Of a stretch of DNA of 64,000 nt, positions 33,338 to 42,803 are shown piece after piece (the first letter of the stretch is position 1; the number at the start of each line of letters is the position of its first letter). The stretch spans positions 434,001 through 498,000 of the forward strand of contig NZ_VSDO01000002.1 in NCBI RefSeq assembly GCF_008084145.1, in the 5' to 3' direction. Source of the stretch: Paenibacillus faecis (GTDB lineage: Bacteria; Bacillota; Bacilli; Paenibacillales; Paenibacillaceae). The position numbers and the translations under genes are program-made. The notes beneath the pieces are model-generated. The model saw only the letters and a program-made list of their open reading frames with translations, made no database searches and was not told where the DNA came from.

Positions 33338-34303
33338 TTGGACTTTGGACTCATACTATTAACGATTGGCGTATCTTTTATATTAGCGGTGATCTCGGCC
33401 CCTTTGCTGATTCCACTGCTGCGGCGTTTGAAATTCGGGCAGCAGATCCGCGGCGAAGGGCCTCAAAGCCACCAGAAAAAGGCCGGCACGCCGACCATGG
33501 GCGGCATTATCATCATTTTGGCGTTCACGCTCGCTTTTCTTAAGTTTTCGGTCGTGAATACCGACTTCTACGTCTTGTTGATCTCGACGCTCGGCTTCGG
33601 GCTCGTCGGGTTTCTGGACGATTACATTAAAATCGTGTTTAAACGATCGCTGGGACTGACGCCGAACCAAAAAATGTTCGGGCAGCTGCTGTTTTCCGGC
33701 ATTATTTGCGCGCTCTTGATTTCCGAAGGGCACAGCACGGCCATCGGCATTCCAGGGACCGGCCTATCGTTCGACTGGGGCCCGTGGTTTTATTATCCGT
33801 TTATCATTTTTATGCTGATCGCCATCACCAATGCCGTCAATTTTACCGATGGCCTGGACGGCTTGCTGTCGGGGATAAGCGCGATCGCCCTGGGGGCTTA
33901 CGCGGTCGTTGCGATGCAGGCGACTTCTCTTCCGGCGGCGGTTTGCGCGGCGGCCATGATCGGTGCCGTTCTCGGGTTTCTGGTCTTTAACGCGCACCCG
34001 GCCAAGGTATTTATGGGCGATACGGGTTCCCTCGGCATCGGGGGTGCGATCGGAGCCATCGCGATTATTACGAAGAGCGAGCTGTTGTTCCTCGTTATCG
34101 GCGGGGTCTTCGTCATTGAAATGTTATCCGTCGTTCTGCAGATCGTTTCTTTCAAAACGCGCGGCAAACGAATTTTTAAAATGAGCCCGATCCATCATCA
34201 TTTCGAACTTTCGGGATGGTCGGAGTGGCGCGTCGTCGTCACCTTTTGGGCTGTCGGCCTGCTGCTGGCGGGCATCGGACTTTATTTGAACAAGGGGCTG
34301 TAG
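33338..34303 (+). CDS. mraY: phospho-N-acetylmuramoyl-pentapeptide transferase MraY
   Basis: MraY moves phospho-MurNAc-pentapeptide to undecaprenyl phosphate, making lipid I in the membrane. The 321-residue protein has about ten helices and the conserved motifs GPQSHQKKAGTPTMGG, GFLDDYIK, NFTDGLDGL, FMGDTGSLG and SPIHHHFE. I chose TTG 33338, with AAGGGGGG upstream; the GTG at 33329 is part of that site. The start of murD follows two bases after the stop. Confidence 0.95.
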   Translation: MDFGLILLTIGVSFILAVISAPLLIPLLRRLKFGQQIRGEGPQSHQKKAGTPTMGGIIIILAFTLAFLKFSVVNTDFYVLLISTLGFGLVGFLDDYIKIVFKRSLGLTPNQKMFGQLLFSGIICALLISEGHSTAIGIPGTGLSFDWGPWFYYPFIIFMLIAITNAVNFTDGLDGLLSGISAIALGAYAVVAMQATSLPAAVCAAAMIGAVLGFLVFNAHPAKVFMGDTGSLGIGGAIGAIAIITKSELLFLVIGGVFVIEMLSVVLQIVSFKTRGKRIFKMSPIHHHFELSGWSEWRVVVTFWAVGLLLAGIGLYLNKGL

Positions 34304-34305
34304 AG

Positions 34306-35730
34306 ATGAAACATCCAGATGAATACCGGGGCCGCCAAGTGGTTGTTCTCGGACTAGCGAAGAGCGGAGTGCAGGTTGCCAAAACCCTTCACCGAAGCGG
34401 TGCGGTCGTTACCGTCAACGATAAGAAGACGAGAGAGGAATGTCCCGAAGCATCCGAACTGGAAGCTTTGGGAATTTCTGTTGTATGCGGGGGTCATCCG
34501 GAAGGATTGATTCACGCGGGGGTCGACCTGGTCGTCAAAAATCCGGGAATCCCGTACAGCGCGCCGCCCGTGGCCAAAGCGGAGAAATTGGGCATCGAGG
34601 TCGTGACCGAGGTGGAGGTGGCTTATCATCTGACCGAAGTTCCGATTATCGGCATTACCGGATCCAACGGAAAAACGACAACGACGACTTGGATCGGTAA
34701 AATGCTGGAATCCGCCGGACTGCATCCGATCATCGCCGGGAATATCGGAACACCGCTGTGCGCGGCGGCGGAAGAGGCCCGTCCGGAAAACCGGCTGGTG
34801 GTCGAACTCAGCAGCTTTCAGCTCAAAGGAACCCGGGAGTTCCGCCCGGCGGTGGCGGTGCTGCTGAATGTCGCCAAAACTCATCTGGATTATCACGGCA
34901 CGATGGAGGATTATGTTGCCTCCAAAGCCAAATTGTTCGCGAATCAGACGGACTCAGATACCGCGGTATTAAACTGGGACGACCCTGTCTGCCGCGAGCT
35001 GGTCCCTTATATCAAGGCGAAGCTGCTCCCCTTTTCCATGGCGGAGGAGCTGCGGACGGCGGGCGTTTATGTCCAGCCGTCCTTTATTCCCGGCGTTCAA
35101 GATAACTTGACCCGGCATATCGTTTACCGGGATGAAGCGGGTGCGGAACACCGCATTCTCGACATTGCGGAAATCGGCTTGGCCGGCCGCTTCAATATTG
35201 GGAACGCGCTGGCGGCCGTGGCGGCCTCGCTGACGGCCGGCGCCGCTCCCGAAGCGCTTGTAGAACCGCTTCGATCCTTCCGGGGCGTCGAGCACCGGCT
35301 TGAGTTCGTGGAGGTCAAGTCCGGGGTTGCGTATTACAACAATTCCAAGGCGACCAATTCGAAAGCGACGGTTACGGCGTTAGGCGCTCTGGATCGGCCG
35401 ATCGTGCTGATCGCCGGCGGCCTGGACCGCGGCTCCGATTACATGGAGCTGCTGCCCGCCTTTAAGGAGAAAGTCAAGGCGGTGGTGGCCATCGGCCAGA
35501 CGAAGGAGAAAATCGGCCGGGTCGCCGAACTCGCGGGTCTAAGCGATATCGTGCTGGTCGATACTGGAACCAGCGCCGCCGATACCCTGCGGGAAGCGAT
35601 CAAAGCGGCCGCGGGTCTGGCCGCCGATGGGGACGTCGTGCTGCTGTCCCCGGCTTGCGCCAGCTGGGACATGTTCTCGTCCTATGAAGAGCGTGGACGC
35701 ATTTTTAAAGAGGCGGTGCATACCCTTTAA
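34306..35730 (+). CDS. murD: UDP-MurNAc-L-alanine: D-glutamate ligase MurD
   Basis: MurD adds D-glutamate, the second residue of the stem peptide. The 474-residue protein has an N-terminal Rossmann-like UDP-binding domain (VVVLGLAKSGVQVAKTL), the ATP site GITGSNGKTTTTTW and the C-terminal NNSKATNSKAT segment. ATG 34306 is chosen because the conserved N-terminus begins there; the longer open frame overlaps mraY. A 9-bp hairpin (AAGTAGGGG/CCCCTACTT, 35729-35756) without a T-run covers its stop codon and the gap to spoVE. Confidence 0.95.
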   Translation: MKHPDEYRGRQVVVLGLAKSGVQVAKTLHRSGAVVTVNDKKTREECPEASELEALGISVVCGGHPEGLIHAGVDLVVKNPGIPYSAPPVAKAEKLGIEVVTEVEVAYHLTEVPIIGITGSNGKTTTTTWIGKMLESAGLHPIIAGNIGTPLCAAAEEARPENRLVVELSSFQLKGTREFRPAVAVLLNVAKTHLDYHGTMEDYVASKAKLFANQTDSDTAVLNWDDPVCRELVPYIKAKLLPFSMAEELRTAGVYVQPSFIPGVQDNLTRHIVYRDEAGAEHRILDIAEIGLAGRFNIGNALAAVAASLTAGAAPEALVEPLRSFRGVEHRLEFVEVKSGVAYYNNSKATNSKATVTALGALDRPIVLIAGGLDRGSDYMELLPAFKEKVKAVVAIGQTKEKIGRVAELAGLSDIVLVDTGTSAADTLREAIKAAAGLAADGDVVLLSPACASWDMFSSYEERGRIFKEAVHTL

Positions 35731-35779
35731 GTAGGGGGGTGGAAAAGCCCCTACTTTCTGTCAAGAGGTGGCTTCCACG

Positions 35780-36877
35780 ATGGTCAAAAACCGTACGGCA
35801 CCGGATTTTTGGTTAATGGCCAGCATTATCGGCCTGCTGGTGATCGGGATTGTGATGGTTTACAGCGCGGGCTCCGTACTCGGTTTTCACGATTACGGCG
35901 ATCCGTTTTATTTTGTGAAACGGCAGTTGTTCTTTGCCGTCCTCGGTTTGGTGGCCATGTTCTTCACTATGAACCTGGACTACCGGATCTTGAAAAAGTA
36001 TGCCAAAGTCGCTTTGCTCGCCTGTTTCGTGCTGCTCGTCGCCGTGCTGATCCCCGGCATCGGGGTTGTGCGCGGCGGGGCGCGGAGTTGGCTCGGCATC
36101 AGTTCGTTCGGCATTCAGCCTTCCGAGTTTATGAAGCTCGGCATGATCCTGTTTCTATCGGTCTGGCTGAGCAAAGAAGATTACCGGATCACCCACTTTA
36201 CGCGGGGCCTTTTGCCGCCGCTCGGGTTGATCGGCCTCGCATTCGGACTGATCATGCTTCAGCCGGATTTGGGGACGGGCACAGTGATGATGGGCGCCTC
36301 GATGCTCATCGTGTTCACGGCGGGGGCGCGCATCAAGCATCTGGCCGGTTTGGCTTCCATCGGTGTGATCGGCTTCGTCGGGCTCATTCTGGCGGCCCCT
36401 TATCGGCTGCAGCGGATCACCGCTTTTCTGGATCCTTGGTCCGATCCGCTGGGAGCCGGGTATCAGATCATTCAATCGCTGTATGCGATCGGCCCCGGGG
36501 GGCTCGCCGGGCTGGGACTCGGGATGAGCCGGCAAAAGTACAGCTATGTGCCCGAGCCGCAAACGGACTTTATCTTTTCGATTTTAACCGAGGAATTGGG
36601 CTTTATCGGGGGCATGCTGGTGCTCCTGCTGTTTATGATTTTGGTTTGGCGCGGCATGAGGGTAGCGATGACGGTTGACGATATGTTCGGCAGCCTGCTG
36701 GCGGTCGGGATCGTCGGCATGGTGGGCGTACAGGTCGTTATCAATATCGGGGTTGTCATTGGCCTCATGCCCGTCACGGGGATTACGCTGCCGCTCATCA
36801 GCTATGGGGGCTCTTCCTTGACATTGATGCTGACGGCACTCGGAATTTTATTGAATTTATCACGTTATGCGAGGTGA
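35780..36877 (+). CDS. spoVE: SEDS-family peptidoglycan glycosyltransferase SpoVE/FtsW
   Basis: SEDS proteins polymerise lipid II into glycan strands and work with a class B PBP. The 365-residue protein has ten predicted helices with IQPSEFMKLG, LQPDLGTG, YQIIQSLYAIGPGG and LPLISYGGSS motifs. Its position between murD and murG matches spoVE of Bacillus subtilis, whose partner SpoVD is also present, so a cortex role is likely. A separate division FtsW is not seen here, so this gene could also serve division. ATG 35780 with AAGAGGT ten bases upstream. Confidence 0.9.
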   Translation: MVKNRTAPDFWLMASIIGLLVIGIVMVYSAGSVLGFHDYGDPFYFVKRQLFFAVLGLVAMFFTMNLDYRILKKYAKVALLACFVLLVAVLIPGIGVVRGGARSWLGISSFGIQPSEFMKLGMILFLSVWLSKEDYRITHFTRGLLPPLGLIGLAFGLIMLQPDLGTGTVMMGASMLIVFTAGARIKHLAGLASIGVIGFVGLILAAPYRLQRITAFLDPWSDPLGAGYQIIQSLYAIGPGGLAGLGLGMSRQKYSYVPEPQTDFIFSILTEELGFIGGMLVLLLFMILVWRGMRVAMTVDDMFGSLLAVGIVGMVGVQVVINIGVVIGLMPVTGITLPLISYGGSSLTLMLTALGILLNLSRYAR

Positions 36878-36881
36878 GGAT

Positions 36882-37997
36882 ATGCGCGTCGTTCTGAGCG
36901 GCGGCGGTACGGGGGGACACATTTACCCCGCGCTGGCCGTGGCAAGCAGGTGCGCTGCGGAATTTCCGGAATCCGAATTTTTATATATCGGCGGACAGCG
37001 GGGCTTGGAGAGCACCCTGGTTCCGAAAGCGGGTATTCCTTTTGAGGCGATCGATATTACGGGCTTCCGGCGGAAGCTTTCTTTTGAAAATATGAAAACG
37101 GTCATTCGTTTCCTGAAAGGCGTCAGCCGTTCGAAGCAACTGCTGCGGGAGTTCAAGCCGGATGTCGTGATCGGTACGGGCGGCTATGTTTGCGGGCCGG
37201 TTGTTTACGCGGCAGCGAAGCTGGGCATTCCGAGCGTGATTCATGAGCAGAATGCGGTGCCCGGGCTGACCAACCGCTTTCTTAGCAAGTATGTCTCTAC
37301 GGTCGCCGTAAGCTTTGAAGGCTCGGAGCAGGCTTTTCCGGGGGCGAAACATGTAATATACACCGGAAATCCGCGGGCGACTACCGTTTTTGAAGCGGAC
37401 AAAAACAAAGGCTTCGCTTCCTTGGGACTGCCGCAGGGCAGTTCCATTGTGCTCGTTGTCGGCGGAAGCCGCGGGGCAAAAGCGATTAACCGCGCGATGG
37501 TCGAAATGGCTCCATTCGTGCGGAATTTGGGACATTTATCGTTTGTTTATGTTACCGGGGATACCTACTACGAGGCTACCCTCCGGGAAATTCAAACTCA
37601 AACGGGCGGAGTCCCGAAAAATCTGATGGTTAAGCCTTACGTCCACGATATGCCCGTAGTGCTCGCGGCGACATCGTTGATCGTGAATCGCGCCGGCGCC
37701 TCTTTTCTTGCGGAAATGACTTCGCTGGGCATTCCGTCCATTCTCATTCCGTCGCCGAACGTAACGAACAACCATCAGGAAAAAAATGCAAGGACTATGG
37801 AAAAAGCGGGCGCGGCCCGCGTGATTTTGGAACCGGACCTGAACGGACAGCGGCTTTTCTCGGCCATCAAGGATATCATGTTGGACCCGAGCCTTCACGC
37901 CTCCATGTCCGAATCGTCGCGCAAGCTTGGAAAGCCGGAATCGGCCGGCCTGATCGTGGAAGAAATGCGGCGGCTTTCCGCAGGTTCACGCAAGTAA
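36882..37997 (+). CDS. murG: UDP-GlcNAc: lipid I N-acetylglucosaminyltransferase MurG
   Basis: MurG adds GlcNAc to lipid I to form lipid II on the inner face of the membrane. The 371-residue GT-B protein starts MRVVLSGGGTGGHIYPALA and has HEQNAVPGLTNR, GGSRGAKAINRAM and NRAGASFLAEM motifs that bind lipid I and UDP-GlcNAc. ATG 36882 is four bases after the spoVE stop, and its ribosome binding site GAGGTGAGG overlaps that stop. The 230-base gap after it is the first break in the tight mur block. Confidence 0.96.
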   Translation: MRVVLSGGGTGGHIYPALAVASRCAAEFPESEFLYIGGQRGLESTLVPKAGIPFEAIDITGFRRKLSFENMKTVIRFLKGVSRSKQLLREFKPDVVIGTGGYVCGPVVYAAAKLGIPSVIHEQNAVPGLTNRFLSKYVSTVAVSFEGSEQAFPGAKHVIYTGNPRATTVFEADKNKGFASLGLPQGSSIVLVVGGSRGAKAINRAMVEMAPFVRNLGHLSFVYVTGDTYYEATLREIQTQTGGVPKNLMVKPYVHDMPVVLAATSLIVNRAGASFLAEMTSLGIPSILIPSPNVTNNHQEKNARTMEKAGAARVILEPDLNGQRLFSAIKDIMLDPSLHASMSESSRKLGKPESAGLIVEEMRRLSAGSRK

Positions 37998-38025
37998 CGG
38001 GGAAATCCGGCAGCTTTGGGCGAGT

Positions 38026-38056
38026 GTCACACTCTTCATTAAGAGGGCATAAGATA
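38026..38056 (+). promoter_or_regulatory. weak SigE-like promoter candidate upstream of murB
   Basis: GTCACACTC (38026-38034), 13 bases, then CATAAGATA (38048-38056) resembles the mother-cell SigE pattern GTMATATTT-N13/14-CATACANTA at 13 of 18 positions. The rest of the murG-murB gap has a GGGAAGAA/TTTTTCCC hairpin (about 38095-38116) and no gene. Confidence 0.25.
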
Positions 38057-38227
38057 CCCTATAAATCGTGACATTCTTACTTTAGTAAGGGATCGGGAAG
38101 AAGGGCGCTTTTTCCCCGTTCCATTGCGACCTAAGGCGCCGGGTTTCTCCGGGGCAATACCGGATCATTCTTGCGCTAGAGAAACAAAAAAAGAGGGTCC
38201 GGCATGTTTAAGAGGAGGGATTTTGCG

Positions 38228-39133
38228 ATGCAGCAGTGGCTATCGAAATTATCGCAACTTGAAGTCGGAACGGTACTGCTTAACGAACCGATGTCGAAAT
38301 ACACTACATGGAAAATCGGCGGTCCCGCTGACGCTTTGATCGTTCCCGAGAATACGGAACAACTTGCGAGTCTCATTCGCCTGCTGCACGCAGAGCAGAT
38401 TCCATGGATGACGATCGGCAAGGGCTCCAACATGCTCGTTTCGGATAAAGGCATCCGCGGTGCCGTTATCAAGCTGGGCAAGGATCTGGAGGACATCGAG
38501 TTCCGAGGAACGGACGTTACGGCCGGAGGCGGCGCGTCCTTCGTCAGATTAAGCATCATGGCCGGGAAGAACGGTTTGACCGGCCTGGAATTTGCCGGCG
38601 GTATACCCGGAACGGTGGGGGGAGCCGTTTATATGAACGCCGGCGCGCACGGGTCCGATGTGTCACGCATATTTAAATCCGCTGAAATTGTTCTGGAGAC
38701 AGGTGAATTGGTAACTTACGGAGCTGAGGAAATGGAATTCGCTTACCGGCATTCCGTTCTGCACGAACGTCCGGGCATTGTGGCCCGAGCCCATTTCTCG
38801 CTGGAAACGGGCGACCGTCTGGAAATTGCCGCCGCCATGGCGGCTTACAAGGACAGGCGCCGCAAAACACAACCGCTGCAGCAACCCTGTGCAGGTAGCG
38901 TGTTCCGCAATCCGTCCGGAGATCACGCCGCCCGGCTGATCGAAGCAGCCGGCCTGAAGGGCCGAAGGGTGGGCGGAGCCGAAATATCCGAACTGCATGC
39001 CAATTTCATCGTCAATACCGGGCAAGCGACAGCAGAGGACGTTCTTACGCTCATGGAGCAAATCAAGGACACCATTTATTCCAAATATGAGATCGCACTG
39101 GTGCCGGAGGTCTACTTCGTGGGTGAACGGTAA
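38228..39133 (+). CDS. murB: UDP-N-acetylenolpyruvoylglucosamine reductase MurB
   Basis: MurB reduces the enolpyruvyl group to lactate with NADPH and FAD, giving UDP-MurNAc. The 301-residue type II MurB has the FAD-binding region TIGKGSNMLVSDKGIRG and GLEFAGGIPGTVGGAVYMNAG, PCAGSVFRNP with the catalytic Ser, and a C-terminal Glu-containing VPEVYFVG. ATG 38228 with GGAGGG eight bases upstream is preferred to the in-frame ATG at 38204. murA follows after 16 bases. Confidence 0.96.
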   Translation: MQQWLSKLSQLEVGTVLLNEPMSKYTTWKIGGPADALIVPENTEQLASLIRLLHAEQIPWMTIGKGSNMLVSDKGIRGAVIKLGKDLEDIEFRGTDVTAGGGASFVRLSIMAGKNGLTGLEFAGGIPGTVGGAVYMNAGAHGSDVSRIFKSAEIVLETGELVTYGAEEMEFAYRHSVLHERPGIVARAHFSLETGDRLEIAAAMAAYKDRRRKTQPLQQPCAGSVFRNPSGDHAARLIEAAGLKGRRVGGAEISELHANFIVNTGQATAEDVLTLMEQIKDTIYSKYEIALVPEVYFVGER

Positions 39134-39149
39134 ACTCGGAGGTGATACA

Positions 39150-40430
39150 TTGGACAAATTGGTGATCGAAGGCGGGAGACCCCTATCAGGATCCATTCGC
39201 ATCCATGGAGCTAAAAATGCCGCTTTGCCGATTATGGCGGCCTGCTTGCTGACGGAAGGCAAGGTGAAACTTCGAAATGTCCCCCGGCTGCTCGATATTG
39301 ACGTCATGCTCGGAATCCTGGACCGTTTGGGATGCACGGTAATCCAGAAAGAGGATACGGTTTTCGTGGATACGGTCGGGGTCGACTCCAGCCATGTACC
39401 TGAAGACTTAATGAAGCAGATGCGGTCTTCGATATTCCTGATGGGTCCTCTTTTGGCGAGATTCGGCGAGGTTTGCATTTACCAGCCCGGAGGCTGCGCC
39501 ATCGGCGAACGGAAAATCGACCTGCATTTGCGGGGGCTGCAGGCGCTGGGAGCCGAGATTGAAGAGAGTCACAACCAAATCTGGTGCAGGGCCTCCAGGT
39601 TGAGAGGGAACGATATCCATTTGGACTTTCCCAGCGTCGGAGCGACGGAAAACATCATGATGGCCGCCACGCTGGCGGAAGGCACGACCACGATTTCAAA
39701 CGCCGCCAGGGAGCCGGAAATTCAGGATCTGCAAAACTTTCTGAACGCCATGGGCGCGAACGTGATCGGGGCGGGTACGGATGTCATCACCATACGCGGA
39801 GTACGGGCGCTTGAACCTTGCGATTACGAGATTATCCCCGACCGGATCGTGGCGGGAACCGCACTGATTGCGGCGGCAGCCACGCGCGGTACAGTGACGT
39901 TAACCCATTGCAACCCTTCCCACTTGACCGCGCTGTTCCATGTGCTGCGGCGCGCCGGTGTTCAAATCGGGACCTGCGATGATATAATAACCGTAAGCAG
40001 CAGCGGCCGTCCGAAGTCCGTAGAGCGAATCATAACTTCGCCCTACCCTTCTTTTCCTACCGATTTGCAATCCCAGGTTATGGTGCTGCTGTCGCTGGCC
40101 GACGGACTCAGCCTGATGAAGGAGACGGTATTCGAAGGGCGATTCAAACATGTGGATGAATTGGTGCGCATGGGAGCGGACATTTCGGTGGACCTCAACA
40201 CCGCTTTTATCCGCGGGGTGCCCCGATTATACGGAGCCACCGTGGAAGCCACGGACTTAAGGGCGGGGGCGGCTCTCGTCATCGCCGGATTGGCGGCTCA
40301 AGGGAAAACCGTTGTCGAGCAGGTGCATCACATCGACCGCGGCTACGACCGAATTGAAGTGATGTTCAAACGGCTGGGCGGTGTCATGCACCGGGAGACG
40401 CCGGCATTGAAGCAATTGGATTTGGCCTGA
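39150..40430 (+). CDS. murA: UDP-N-acetylglucosamine 1-carboxyvinyltransferase MurA
   Basis: MurA catalyses the first committed step of peptidoglycan synthesis, moving enolpyruvate from PEP to UDP-GlcNAc; it is the target of fosfomycin. The 426-residue protein has the two-domain fold with GAKNAALPIMAACLL at the start and the loop PGGCAIGERKIDLH carrying the catalytic Cys at about residue 116, so it should be fosfomycin-sensitive. TTG start with GGAGGTGA five bases upstream. murA inside the cluster between murB and divIB differs from Bacillus subtilis. Confidence 0.95.
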   Translation: MDKLVIEGGRPLSGSIRIHGAKNAALPIMAACLLTEGKVKLRNVPRLLDIDVMLGILDRLGCTVIQKEDTVFVDTVGVDSSHVPEDLMKQMRSSIFLMGPLLARFGEVCIYQPGGCAIGERKIDLHLRGLQALGAEIEESHNQIWCRASRLRGNDIHLDFPSVGATENIMMAATLAEGTTTISNAAREPEIQDLQNFLNAMGANVIGAGTDVITIRGVRALEPCDYEIIPDRIVAGTALIAAAATRGTVTLTHCNPSHLTALFHVLRRAGVQIGTCDDIITVSSSGRPKSVERIITSPYPSFPTDLQSQVMVLLSLADGLSLMKETVFEGRFKHVDELVRMGADISVDLNTAFIRGVPRLYGATVEATDLRAGAALVIAGLAAQGKTVVEQVHHIDRGYDRIEVMFKRLGGVMHRETPALKQLDLA

Positions 40431-40446
40431 TCCTGATCGGGATGGT

Positions 40447-40463
40447 CCCCTCCGCCGGAGGGG
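40447..40463 (+). other. short GC hairpin between murA and divIB
   Basis: CCCCTCC (40447-40453) and GGAGGGG (40457-40463) form a 7-bp stem with a 3-base loop. Only a weak T-rich stretch follows, so partial termination or mRNA processing are both possible. Confidence 0.35.
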
Positions 40464-40500
40464 ATACAGGCTTTATTTTAGATGATATCGGAGAAATGAT

Positions 40501-41268
40501 ATGCCAAAAACGACAGTGCCTTTACTTAAAGAACCCCAGCAGAAAAAGAAAAGCAGCCGGAAGCTTGCCGGCATTCTTTTTCTGCTCGTTCTCATCTTGC
40601 TTTGTGTATTATTCTTCCGTTCCTCTATCAGCAAAATTTCGGAAATCTCTTTCGAGGGGAATACCTATCTTTCCGATCAGGAGCTGCTGGACATTTCCGG
40701 TTTGAAGGTCGGCGCGCCGTTTTTTGGGACAAGCGGTTCTAAGATCGAGTCCAAATTGTCCGGGATAAAGTCTATACAGGAAGTCCGCGTGGACAAGTCT
40801 TTTCCGGGGAAAGTCCGGGTTGAGATTCAAGAGTACCCCGTCGTCGCTTACGAGCTGACCGCGGACGGTCAATTGAACGGACTTTTGGCCAATGGAACGA
40901 GGGTGAATCTCGATAACGGCACCATGCCGATCGAGAAACCGATATTGACGGGCTGGTCGCCGGATGATCCTAATTTGCCCAAACTTTGCGGCACCTTGGC
41001 TAACATTCCGGATGCCTTAACCACGGAAATTTCGGAGATTACGCCTTCGCCGACCGTCTCCTACCCCGACCGGATCAAGATGTATACCAGATCCAAATTC
41101 GAAGTGATATCGGCGGTCTCCGTATTGGCGGAAAAAGCGGAGTATATGAACATGATTATGGATTCCCAGGACCCGGGGATTTTGACCCTGCTGGATGCCG
41201 ACACTTACGTGCCGTACGAGACATCTGAAGATGAACCGGACGGTGAAAATGATACTACTCATAAGTAA
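40501..41268 (+). CDS. divIB: cell division protein DivIB/FtsQ
   Basis: DivIB is a bitopic division protein that with FtsL and DivIC controls septal wall synthesis. The 255-residue protein has a Lys-rich cytoplasmic tail, one membrane helix (about residues 23-40) and an extracellular POTRA domain beginning ISEISFEGNTYLSDQELL, with DKSFPGKVRVEIQEYPVVA, then the FtsQ beta domain and an acidic tail. ATG with GGAGAA about eight bases upstream. The genes ylxW, ylxX and sbp that follow divIB in Bacillus subtilis are absent. Confidence 0.92.
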   Translation: MPKTTVPLLKEPQQKKKSSRKLAGILFLLVLILLCVLFFRSSISKISEISFEGNTYLSDQELLDISGLKVGAPFFGTSGSKIESKLSGIKSIQEVRVDKSFPGKVRVEIQEYPVVAYELTADGQLNGLLANGTRVNLDNGTMPIEKPILTGWSPDDPNLPKLCGTLANIPDALTTEISEITPSPTVSYPDRIKMYTRSKFEVISAVSVLAEKAEYMNMIMDSQDPGILTLLDADTYVPYETSEDEPDGENDTTHK

Positions 41269-41400
41269 CAATCAATGATAAAATACGTTTTATGGGCTAG
41301 TTTCCTTGTCCCCTCTTTTTTTCTTTTTTTTACCCACGGAGAGTCTGGGGTTTGCAACGCTGATATGTAAAACTTGGAAACCAAAAATATTGTAGAAAAA

Positions 41401-41427
41401 AGAGGGAAAGATTAAACGGCGTTGAAT
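41401..41427 (+). promoter_or_regulatory. SigH-type promoter candidate for ftsA-ftsZ
   Basis: AGAGGGAAA (41401-41409) fits the SigH -35 RNAGGAWWW with one mismatch; after 11 bases GTTGAAT (41421-41427) fits -10 RNNGAAT perfectly. SigH-driven ftsAZ transcription at sporulation onset is known in Bacillus subtilis. The 41269-41400 part holds a long pyrimidine tract (about 41309-41334) and no clear terminator or other promoter. Confidence 0.6.
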
Positions 41428-41492
41428 ATGTAGAGAGTGCATTTTTACAGTGACATTATATTTTTATTTGGAAAACAGGAGGTGCCAGGGGC

Positions 41493-42746
41493 TTGAGCAA
41501 CAATGACATCATTGTTAGTTTGGACATCGGTACATCCAAAGTTCGTGCTATTATTGGGGAAATTAGTAATGGAACCTTTAATATTATTGGGGTTGGATCT
41601 GCCGACTCGGAAGGAATTCGCAAAGGCGCGATTGTAGATATTGACCAGACGGTTCAGTCGATCCGCAGTGCTGTGGACCATGCCGAACGGATGGTGGGTA
41701 TTCAAATATCGGAAGTGTATGTCGGCATTTCGGGAAATCATATCGGACTCCAAACGAGCCATGGGGTAGTAGCGGTTCAAAACGAAGACCGGGAAATCGG
41801 CGAAGACGATATTGATCGTGTCTTGAAGGCAGCTGAAGTGATCGCACTTCCTCCGGAGCGTGAAATCATCGACGTTGTCGCCAAACAGTATGTGGTGGAC
41901 GGACTGGAGGGAATTAGTGATCCGCGGGGAATGATCGGTGTACGTCTTGAAGTGGAAGCGACGATCGTGACCGGGGCCAAAACAGCGATCCATAATTTGC
42001 TTCGCTGTGTGGAGAAATCCGGGCTCAAGATTCGTGATCTTGTGTTGTTGTCGCTGGGCGCGGGCCAATTGGCGCTCTCGAAGGACGAGAAAGTTATGGG
42101 CTCTGTCCTGGTGGACATCGGAGCCGGATCGACGACGATTGCCGTCTTTGAAGGCGGAACCATCGTGGCGACATCCACGTTGCCGATCGGGGGAGAGTTC
42201 ATAACGAACGATATCGCGTACGGATTGCGTACGCTGACGGATCAAGCCGAGAAGGTGAAGCTGAAGTACGGCTGCGCCTCCATGGAGGACGCCGCGCCGG
42301 ACGTTACGTTTAAGGTGACCCGTATCGGCAGCAATGTGGACAAGGAATTCACCCAGGAAGATCTGGCTGCGATTGCGGAGCCGCGGGTTCAGGAGATTTT
42401 CCAGTTAATCGGGCAGGAAGTCAAGCGGCTTGGTTACAATGAACAACCAGGCGGTTATATACTTACGGGAGGTACGGTCTCCATGCCCGGTTTGCTCAAG
42501 ATCGCCCAGCAGGAACTGGCCGCCAGCGTTCGTGTTGCCGTGCCTGATTATATCGGTGTGCGTGACCCCGGGTATACGGGCGGCGTCGGGATATTGTACA
42601 AGGTGATCAAGAACATTCGGGTCCGCAATGCGTCGGGACCGAAGAAATCGGCGAATCGTCCGAAAACGCCGGGGCCGCAGGAGACTACCCGGAAAACGGG
42701 CGGCGTCATGGAACGCCTCAAGAAACTATTCAGCGAATTTATATAA
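41493..42746 (+). CDS. ftsA: cell division protein FtsA
   Basis: FtsA is the actin-like protein that binds FtsZ and anchors it to the membrane. The 417-residue protein has the actin-type ATPase motifs IIVSLDIGTSKVRAIIGE, VLVDIGAGSTTIAVF and GGYILTGGTVSMPG, the 1C domain, and a C-terminal amphipathic helix VMERLKKLFSEFI after a Pro-Lys linker. TTG start with AGGAGGTG eight bases upstream. It is expressed from its own promoter region with a SigH-like element and is followed by ftsZ after 57 bases. Confidence 0.96.
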   Translation: MSNNDIIVSLDIGTSKVRAIIGEISNGTFNIIGVGSADSEGIRKGAIVDIDQTVQSIRSAVDHAERMVGIQISEVYVGISGNHIGLQTSHGVVAVQNEDREIGEDDIDRVLKAAEVIALPPEREIIDVVAKQYVVDGLEGISDPRGMIGVRLEVEATIVTGAKTAIHNLLRCVEKSGLKIRDLVLLSLGAGQLALSKDEKVMGSVLVDIGAGSTTIAVFEGGTIVATSTLPIGGEFITNDIAYGLRTLTDQAEKVKLKYGCASMEDAAPDVTFKVTRIGSNVDKEFTQEDLAAIAEPRVQEIFQLIGQEVKRLGYNEQPGGYILTGGTVSMPGLLKIAQQELAASVRVAVPDYIGVRDPGYTGGVGILYKVIKNIRVRNASGPKKSANRPKTPGPQETTRKTGGVMERLKKLFSEFI

Positions 42747-42803
42747 TTTGGAAAACCGCGATGGACGGGCCATCCATGCACAATGAGGGGGAGATGGAAT
42801 AGT

